The notes beneath the pieces are model-generated. The model was not told the DNA's origin. It searched no databases and worked only from the letters and a program-made list of their open reading frames with translations. Of a stretch of 64,000 nt of DNA, positions 57,056-64,000 are shown piece after piece. Position numbers and translations under genes: made by a program. The DNA comes from Staphylotrichum longicolle (taxonomy: Eukaryota > Ascomycota > Sordariomycetes > Sordariales > Chaetomiaceae), in assembly GCA_019096155.1 (NCBI GenBank), contig JAHCVI010000006.1:1860001-1924000 (forward strand), read 5' to 3'. Positions within the stretch are counted from its first letter, which is position 1; every line of letters begins with the position of its first letter.

Positions 57056-58315
57056 CTAGATAGAGTTGCCGGCAGGGGTCACTGGAGGCAGCGAAACCAC
57101 GTCCTCGGCCTCCTTCGAATTGGCCTGGTCATTGTCAGTGCAGCTGCGTGAGCCACCATCACCATTCCCATCATATACCGCTGGGACTGTTGTGTTTTGT
57201 GTGCTTATGCTTTGTGATGTTGGCATTCCGAGACATCTGCAGTGACAGCGGAAGATGCCTTGCGCAGTTGAGGAGTGGTTATACGGCACCCCATCCCCTC
57301 GGTCTGAACCGGAGGAAATCGTCAAGTACTGATGTTGTCCGCGGAGGTTAAAAAGGCCAGTGTCCAGAGCCGTGATTTGGGAAGTCGAGTCCTCGATTGC
57401 TGCAGGAGTATCGAAGCCCTGTTCTTGTGTTTTGAACAAGGCTTCTTTGGAGGCAGTAATGGCCTCGCCTTTAGTGCCTTCGGTGATTTCTTGTTTAACA
57501 ACTGGAATACACCCGGCTTCATCCGTTTGCGGGGCCACTTCCCGAGGAGTCCTTGATCCTGATCCAACTCCGGCTGTCTGAGAAGTGAGAGATGCACTCG
57601 TCGGCATGCGCAGAAGCTCGATCAGCCCGAAAATGTCCTGTTTGGGACAAAAGAAGGCGTGGAAGGCTTCGGGCTGTCGGTCGAGCTTGGAAACATGCCT
57701 GACAATCCGATTATCAAGGACATAACTGATAGCTTTGTCCATGTGCCTCTGAAACAGCTCGAACAGGTCGATCGGCTGCCTTTTGTGTTGGTTTTCTAGA
57801 GTGGGCCGCATGTAGGAATCGATGACAAAGAGAAGTGCGTCTCCGTACTCGTTCTCAAGACAACGCAGGCTAGTCTCCGCGAAATCCAGGAGACATTGCC
57901 GAACACAGGGTCGCAACTTTCTCCACTTGGGCGTGTTTAGTTTCTGCCCATGTCGACGGATACTCCTGCCTGCTAGGCGGTGTTTCCATCTCTGCTTGTG
58001 GATTCTTTTGAGTTCCTCCTCTATGTCTCCCCACCAAGCGAATGGGATCTCAATGACCTCATCCTTGGGCTTTTGGCCAGGAGGTGATATTCGATAGTTG
58101 CAGTATTTCACCGCCAAGACCACGGGCTTGTCGGCCGCTTTCTCGGGATGAACGCACGTTTCTTCGCAACAGCAAGGGGGTGGCGCCTTTTGCCGCTTGG
58201 GTAAGGGGGCAAAGCGCAAGTGCAATCGTTGGCACATCTTTGTGTTACTGACCATATCGGCCGAGAGTGAGGCGCGTAGTTGACAACGAGAACAGTTCGC
58301 AGCCCCCGGGGGCAT
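57056..58315 (-). CDS. Protein of unknown function, Cys-rich N-terminus
   Basis: A single open frame of 419 residues with ATG at 58315. The N-terminus has several Cys (Cys-x-x-Cys and a Cys-Cys-Cys cluster near residue 48). The middle third is amphipathic and helical, with paired Arg/Lys and a Trp-Trp motif around residue 93. The last third is hydrophilic, Ser/Thr/Gly-rich and probably disordered. I recognise no domain. The pattern fits a nuclear or cytoplasmic regulatory protein, but this is guesswork. A longer frame without convincing features overlaps the start upstream (to 58910); an upstream exon cannot be excluded. No intron is evident. Confidence 0.55.
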   Translation of the reverse strand: MPPGAANCSRCQLRASLSADMVSNTKMCQRLHLRFAPLPKRQKAPPPCCCEETCVHPEKAADKPVVLAVKYCNYRISPPGQKPKDEVIEIPFAWWGDIEEELKRIHKQRWKHRLAGRSIRRHGQKLNTPKWRKLRPCVRQCLLDFAETSLRCLENEYGDALLFVIDSYMRPTLENQHKRQPIDLFELFQRHMDKAISYVLDNRIVRHVSKLDRQPEAFHAFFCPKQDIFGLIELLRMPTSASLTSQTAGVGSGSRTPREVAPQTDEAGCIPVVKQEITEGTKGEAITASKEALFKTQEQGFDTPAAIEDSTSQITALDTGLFNLRGQHQYLTISSGSDRGDGVPYNHSSTAQGIFRCHCRCLGMPTSQSISTQNTTVPAVYDGNGDGGSRSCTDNDQANSKEAEDVVSLPPVTPAGNSI

Positions 58316-58986
58316 GAAAACCGTTTGGATGGTAGGGCTGACTGGCCTGGATCGATCCGAGCCCGTAAAGTGGAAGGTTGGGTTGTAAAGGTGGTTGTGG
58401 TGGCTTTAATGGAGGAGGCCAAATGAAGTTGTGCTTGGCCACTGGGCAGTTTCGGTCACTCACTTCGATATTTATCGACCCTAGATCAGTGTAGAACGAC
58501 CCAAATGCACGCTGCATGTGGTCCAGGGTCGTAGAACATGTGGGTGTGGTGGAGGACACCTGATAACGCAAGCAAGATGAAGAGAAGCTCTTGACAATCA
58601 ACAGGCTGGACGTAGCCACAACTGTGTTGGGCCGAGTGACCAAACAGGAAGGACACCTTACAATGTCTGTCAATTTGACAGAGCAGCCTTGTGTGCAGAT
58701 ATCAGACGGTGTCCTCGCTTTGTTTTCTCGAGGCAGGGAATAAAGGGGTGGACGGTAACCGCAGACCGTGACTCCATGTCTTTGTTGTTTCGATTCCAAC
58801 TGTGGCCACACAATCCACTGCCCAGCCAACACAATAGAGTCCCACCACAAAACGGTAGGCACTGGGAGAGAGTCAAACGCAAGGTTCTTGCACCAGCTGA
58901 TGCAGTTCAACTCTGCATCTTGAAGGTATCAATGTAAGGCCGGCACCGGAAAATAGATCGTGGTGTGGACATTCACACACTGAACA
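58316..58986. other. Intergenic
   Basis: About 670 bp upstream of the unknown gene and downstream of COG5. A 221-codon frame on the minus strand extends into it, but it has no recognisable domain. Confidence 0.4.
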
Positions 58987-60374
58987 TCACCTGCCGAGGT
59001 TGTTCACAATACTGCCCACCATGACAGCCACCTCTCTCTCCCAATGCTTCCCACCTGCTTCTGCCTCGCCGCCCTTCCCTTTCCCTTTCGCTGCTGCGGC
59101 AACCGCACTCGGCAGCTGGCTCCCTTTCGCCACGCAGTCCTTGATGGCCTCACCCACACTCTGACGGTTCGTCCTAAGCGTGCGTGCAGAGACCCCGCCC
59201 TTAGCAACGATCTCCTGTACGCGCGGCGCCATACTACTCGCCATGGTCCGCCAGAAGTAACTCGCCAACGACCCCGTCTCCAAGTATGTCAGCAGCGGCT
59301 GCAGCATGTTTCCGCTGGGCTGTTTTGCCTGCAACATCGGATGCTGTGGCGCTTTGGTTCCCTCCAGCACAGCCTCCAGCGCAACCACGTTCTGACACCT
59401 CGCGCTGACCTCGGCCAGCGTCCTCTCCAGACTCGGCAGCGTCGCCAACGCCCTCGACAAGCCCGCGATACTGCTCTGCAGCGCCGACCTCAGGTACACC
59501 TCCAGCGCCTGCAGCATCAACGTCGGAACCCACTTCTCCCCGCCCTTCGCCCCCGCTGGCACGGGCGTCAGCAGATACAGCGCCGTCAGCGCGGCCACCG
59601 TCCGCCCCCTCACCTCCTCCGACTGTGCAAACGTCGCCGCGCCCGCGGCACTCCCCATGGAAAACTCCCTCACCACCCGCTCCGCCGTCTCCCTCACCCC
59701 CTTCTCCACTGGCGCCACCACCCCTTCCCGCAACGTCCTCACCACCGCCACCTTATCCAGCCCATACCCCTCGGCACCCGCGACCCCCGCCCCGGCAAAC
59801 ATCTCCCTCAGCGCCAGCAGGGTGTGCGCGCAGCGCACCAGCGCGCGCCAGTCCTCGCGGCCCCGCACGGCCAGCTCGGCATGCTGGGCCTCGAGCTGGC
59901 GGCCGAGCTGCAGGCAGCGGCCGACCGCGCGGCCGAGCTTGAGGGTCTCCCACAGGCGCGCGGCAACCCTGCGGACCTCGTCGGCCTCGGCGTGCTTCTG
60001 GGTGACCTCGCGCTCGAGCTGGGCGTACGAGTCGTTGAGGGCGGTGATCTGGGCGGTGAGGGTCGCGAGGATGTGGGCGCTCGCGGCGGTCTGGGACTGC
60101 GTGTGCGTGAGCAGGGGGAGGGCGGAGCGGGTGGTGAGCAGGTCGATGTGCGAGTCGATTTCTTGGATGTCGAAGAGGACGCGCGAGAGGGGCGTGGAGA
60201 GGTCGAGGGGGGAGTCGGTGGGTTGTTGGTTGCGAGGACGAGGGTGTTGGCGAAGGACGACGGCGTGAACGACGGCGAGAGGAACGCCTCGTAGTCGATG
60301 TACGACGGCTCGTCGTCGGCGGCCGGGGCGGGGGAGCGGGCGGGGGTGCCGGTCGGGGGCACGGGATCGTTCAT
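58987..60374 (-). CDS. COG5: Conserved oligomeric Golgi complex subunit 5
   Basis: The ATG at 60374 opens a frame with the Tyr-Ile-Asp-Tyr-Glu-Ala-Phe-Leu motif. The downstream frame carries the diagnostic Leu-Phe-Asp-Ile-Gln-Glu-Ile-Asp-Ser-His-Ile segment near 60170, coiled-coil helices with many Glu/Arg, and the rest of a protein of about 462 residues, close to the size of fungal Cog5. COG5 is part of lobe B of the eight-subunit tether that captures retrograde vesicles at the Golgi. The two frames meet near 60221-60236, where one base appears to be missing from a short C run. The gene is normally single-copy and important for growth, so a sequence error is the likelier explanation. No intron is apparent. 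Confidence 0.82.
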
Positions 60375-61222
60375 TGTGGTGGTTGGTGGTGGTGGTTTTG
60401 GGGACGTGTTGAATTGGTGGTGCCAAGACCCGCTGAGCTGAAAGGTCGAGGCCACAATCCCGAATGCGCCCCAACCCTGCCCTTTCCTGCCTCAGCATGC
60501 CACAGCCTGGCCGCTTCCCAGCAGCTGACAGCGGGGCCCTGGCCTGCAGCTCGGCATTCGCTACCCCGCAGGCCAGTGGCGCCCGCCCCTGCTACTGCCA
60601 TGTGAGGTCATCACAGTGGGAGGTAATTGATCATCAACTCCAAATTTCAGTTTCAGTCAGCGACACAAAGCAACAGACTGTCAGTTTTATTATGCGAGGT
60701 CATTTGAGGTTCCGTGTTGTCTTGCTTTTGTGCTGATCAGTGTGAAAAACAGAAGACGACAGCCAAGACCTGGGCATGTCAATCTTGCTTTGTCTTTGTT
60801 GCATTTGCTTGGCACAGTGCGGGCTTATGCGCATCGGGCTTGAGCGATTAAACTTTCCGGAAGGCACGGAGGTTCGGCAGCCATCGCTGCACGAAACGAA
60901 ACGGAGCGCCAATTGCAGTGGATTTGCATCTCAATTGCAGTGGGCCTTCGTTGCCTCCATCTTTCCAGGTTGTCTTTTGCACGTCGTGTGCTTCCTCGGG
61001 CTGACATCTCGACCACCGAATTCCCCGATGCCACCGATGCGCTAAGTTGGCTACGACGGCCGGTTCCGTGCAATTGTTCCAATTCACGACCGACTTTCGA
61101 CAATTCTCGAGACGTCGTTGAGGAACCGCCGCCTCCTTCCCCGACCCTTTCTCGACCAACTCCGATCGACGTCTGCGTTTGCGCACTGCTTCCCGCGTCC
61201 GCTCGGCCGGAGCGCGCCCAAG
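60375..61222. promoter_or_regulatory. Divergent promoter of COG5 and the DUF2434 gene
   Basis: About 850 bp between the two start codons. It contains an AT-richer stretch near 60610-60740. No recognised factor site is seen. Confidence 0.4.
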
Positions 61223-62943
61223 ATGCCTGTCTTCAGTGCCCGCGACATTGTCCCCTTCCCCCCGGGGAACAATGCGACAGATACCACCATCAATAGTCAC
61301 CACCTCAACCTGACCACCCTCGACCACTGGAACTACACCCTTTTCTCCAACGGCACCCTGTCCAACGGCTCGTGGTGTCTCTTGACCTTCAACAACTACG
61401 CGCCCACCTACCTCTTCCCGAACGGCACCTTTCTCAATGCCACGTGGTGTTGGTCGCCCACCGAGCCCATCGGCGTCCGCGGTGGCGTCGCCATTGGCTA
61501 TGCCGTCCTCTTCGGTATTGCTCTCGTCCTGACTCTCGTCAACCTCAACAAGCACGGGAAGCTCCATCTGCCGGCCGAGAAGCGCTTCTTCCCCATCGGA
61601 AGGCGATGGCAGTGGTACTGGGCCTCGTGGGTGTGCGCGACTGCCCTCATCAGTCTGCTTACATCCGTCGATGTTGACCGGTACTTCCTTCCTGAACTGC
61701 CCATCATTCTTACCAGCTTCTTCTGGTTTCTGATGCAGATTGGCGCCATGGCTGTTGTATGGGAAGCTGTGCGGCACTGGGGCAGTTGGATGGAGCGCCA
61801 GTTCATCGATCCTGACCCGTTCGCCCTGCGAGACGACGACAGGCGTTCCAAGGTCGAGTTCTACTTGCCGTTACTGTTCTACCTGTTCCTCTGGCTGGTA
61901 TGTCTCCCGTCCCGGCGTCTTTGTATGCGCGGAAGCTGATCAGCTTTGTCATGCAGAACTTCTTCATGATCGTCCCCAGGAACTGGACGGCTATCCAGCA
62001 TCAGCGCTACCCTCAACAGATCATTGACGAAGCTGCGCCCACCGCGACAGACGCCCGCTTCAAAGCTGCCGCATTTCTCCTCGTCGTCTGCTGGCTGATA
62101 ACCGCCTTTTCCTTGCGCCACTCGATCAAATACTACTGCCCGCGCAATCGAGGCGTTTTGAACCGTATCAGAGGCTTCTTCCGCTACATGCCCTTCCGCT
62201 TTATGCTCATCGTCCCTTTGGCTGCAGTAATCCCGGCTTACCAGGCCCTGGTAGCATGGAACTTTGACTACAGCCCGCTCAAGGTCACTGGCCTCAAGGC
62301 AGCCATCTATGCCGGCGGATACACCCCCAGTCTTCTCATCCTCTACGTCCAGATCATCATCGGCTTTTTCAATCCCAACGAGGACCTCGAGCTAAAGCGC
62401 CAGCGCCGCGTGCGCGGCCAAGAGCTTGATCGCGAAATGGGCATTGTGCACAAACCCTCGTGGTGGAGCCGCATCAACGGCGAGAACATGGATCCCAACG
62501 CCAGCATGCGCGACCGCTTGCTTCGCAACGTCCGTGAGATCAATGGCACCAAGGCAGCTCCACAGGCCACTGTGGACTCTCCTGTCGACGGGCCCAGCCC
62601 GCCTGTCGAGATGACACCGGTTTCCCCGACCCTTGCCAGCCCAAATGCGACCATTGCCCCGGCGTTCTACACGGGAAGGTCCGAAAGGCGGCGACAGGAA
62701 CGTGCCATGGAGGTCGCCACCGGTATCCTGTTCCCCGAGGCTGCGCATGACCGTGTCGCGGCCAACCGGAGGCGCGAGGAGCTAATGATGGATGGGCCGC
62801 CGCCGCCTTCTTACACAGATACAGTCCAGAGCAACTCGCGTTTGAACGCACAACCACCCAATGTCGCGAGAAGCCTTAGTGGGCAGTCGGAGGGATCCAC
62901 CAACCAGCCACCACAACAAATCAGGAGCATGCTGGATGTGTGA
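61223..62943 (+). CDS. DUF2434 family integral membrane protein
   Basis: Two exons, 61223-61897 and 61957-62943, with a 59-bp intron (GTATGT donor, GCAG acceptor), encode about 553 residues. The first 85 residues hold at least six potential N-glycosylation sites (Asn-x-Thr/Ser) and two Trp-Cys motifs, suggesting an extracytoplasmic N-terminus. Seven or so TM helices follow, then a cytosolic tail of about 200 residues rich in Arg, Pro and Ser with a Pro-Pro-Pro-Pro-Ser-Tyr motif (WW-domain-type ligand). This is the layout of fungal DUF2434 proteins, whose function is unknown. The start at 61223 (AAG ATG) is chosen because upstream codons lack family features. Confidence 0.83.
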
Positions 62944-63430
62944 TGCAACCGCGGAGAAACGCGCAATACACAGTGAATGAAGGGGAAAGCCCAGGACAAA
63001 ACCAAGTCGAGGCGAATTCCCAGTCCTCCAACCGAGCCTTCGCCGCCATGCAAGCCACCCACACCCGTGCTCGTGGTTCCGGTGGCGGCATTTCGGATGC
63101 CCGTCCAGCCAGGAATCAATCGGCGACACCACCCTGCCCCTTGCCCCCAAGGGTACGGACCAGGCCCACCTCACCATTCCACACCATACCAGACACATCG
63201 GGTTACGGCTGTGTGAGAGAGACAGCCAAGGCTCTGACGGAACCGTCGAGTGTTACACTCGATACCGGCGCCAACGCGCGTCGCGCATCACCGTCGTCCA
63301 ACAGGAGAGGGGCAATTGACAGTTCTGGATAAAGTATGTTCTCCCATCTGTCTATCTCTTGGGATAGTAGAGACACAACAAGGTTACCAAAAACTAGCAG
63401 TTTGTTTTGGGACTGAAGAGTTTTGGATAC
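62944..63430. other. 3' flank of the DUF2434 gene
   Basis: GC-balanced non-coding sequence leading into the AT-rich end. Short frames here are not supportable. Confidence 0.5.
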
Positions 63431-64000
63431 AATACATCATGATAGAATTTTTATATCGCATAATATAGTAACGTGTATAATAAGCGAGTCGACCAGACAA
63501 GCGAGTCGACTACTTTTTACCACCTTACAGATACTCTCGTCAATTGCAACACAACAAAACTAGGAACCAACTATAATTACATTAGAAGCAGCTAAATTAG
63601 ATGCTTCTATAACCTCCTAGCAAGTGTAGGCATTATAGCTAGGCTTGCTGTATATACTACAGTACCAAACCCTCGTACAAACCTCCCCTATACTACTACC
63701 CTCCGGCTATATTTCCTATACTCCCTCCCTACCTACGGCCCCCTAACCTAGTATATCCTATATATCTTATATAGCAAGTGACCCTCTAAGCTATACGTAT
63801 ATTCTTTTAGCTCTCTAGTGCTTACTTAGTACCTCGTTGGCCTTATAGAGCGAAGACACTTCTATCTAAAGAAGAGCTACCTAGTATATTATAGCTATTG
63901 TACCCTTGGCAAGCTAGTCTATAGTAGCTAATATCGAAGTCGGGGAGCTATTCTAATAGTTGGCAATGTAAATTTTAATGAGCGTTGACTACGAGGTCGC
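63431..64000. repeat. AT-rich, TpA-rich sequence consistent with a RIP-mutated repeat
   Basis: Composition changes abruptly from about 63430. TA dinucleotides become very frequent and coding potential disappears. Two copies of AAGCGAGTCGAC lie at 63482-63493 and 63499-63510. Such compositional islands in ascomycetes usually mark transposon remnants altered by repeat-induced point mutation. No transposase motif is readable, and the element continues beyond the window. Confidence 0.6.

Noticed and set aside
1..64000. CRISPR arrays, bacterial operons, phage or insertion sequences
   Set aside because: No regularly spaced repeats, no Shine-Dalgarno-coupled gene strings and no transposase frames were seen; the bacterial-type genes here carry introns.

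Overview
The window looks like nuclear DNA of a filamentous ascomycete (Pezizomycotina, most probably Sordariomycetes). Many genes carry short GT..AG introns of about 50-100 bp with CTAAC/CTGAC branch sites. The gene set includes a CFEM-7TM (PTH11-type) receptor, a SAT4/rhodopsin-type membrane protein, a HET gene, DUF1857 and DUF2434 proteins, COG5 and TVP38. The extreme right end turns abruptly AT-rich and TpA-rich, as RIP-mutated repeats do. Intron boundaries were read by eye from splice consensus and frame; none is transcript-verified.

Left third (1-25.4 kb): after the tail of a secreted CON-13-like gene come two divergent giant genes of bacterial Tc (ABC) insecticidal-toxin type. On the minus strand lies a TcB-TcC (SpvB-Rhs) gene whose C-terminal cargo looks like a NAGPA-type phosphodiester glycosidase. 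On the plus strand lies a three-exon TcA gene. The TcA frame is intact. The TcB part has lost its middle and is frame-broken. Downstream of TcA lies a hairpin-rich segment with RNA polymerase III-like A and B boxes. Next is a minus-strand CHAT-protease/STAND NTPase (NLR-like) gene, divergently paired across about 430 bp with a roughly 320-residue protein that I suspect, without proof, is a fungal gasdermin. Such a pair would form a protease-activated cell-death module.

Middle (27.6-46.5 kb): an eight-exon MFS transporter, a secreted protein of unknown function, two tandem DUF1857 genes, the CFEM-7TM receptor, a decayed HET gene, a small Cys-rich protein, a BBE-type FAD oxidoreductase and the rhodopsin-type membrane protein, separated by gene-poor stretches.

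Right part (48.7-64 kb): TVP38/TMEM64-like membrane protein, FAD monooxygenase, a frame-broken fungal hypothetical gene, another unknown protein, COG5, DUF2434 membrane protein and the AT-rich end.

Several otherwise good genes (COG5, TVP38-like, the 52.6-55.3 kb gene, the gasdermin candidate) are broken by single-base shifts, mostly in C or G runs. Some of these may be sequence errors rather than true pseudogenes. The HET gene and TcB show heavier, more convincing decay.
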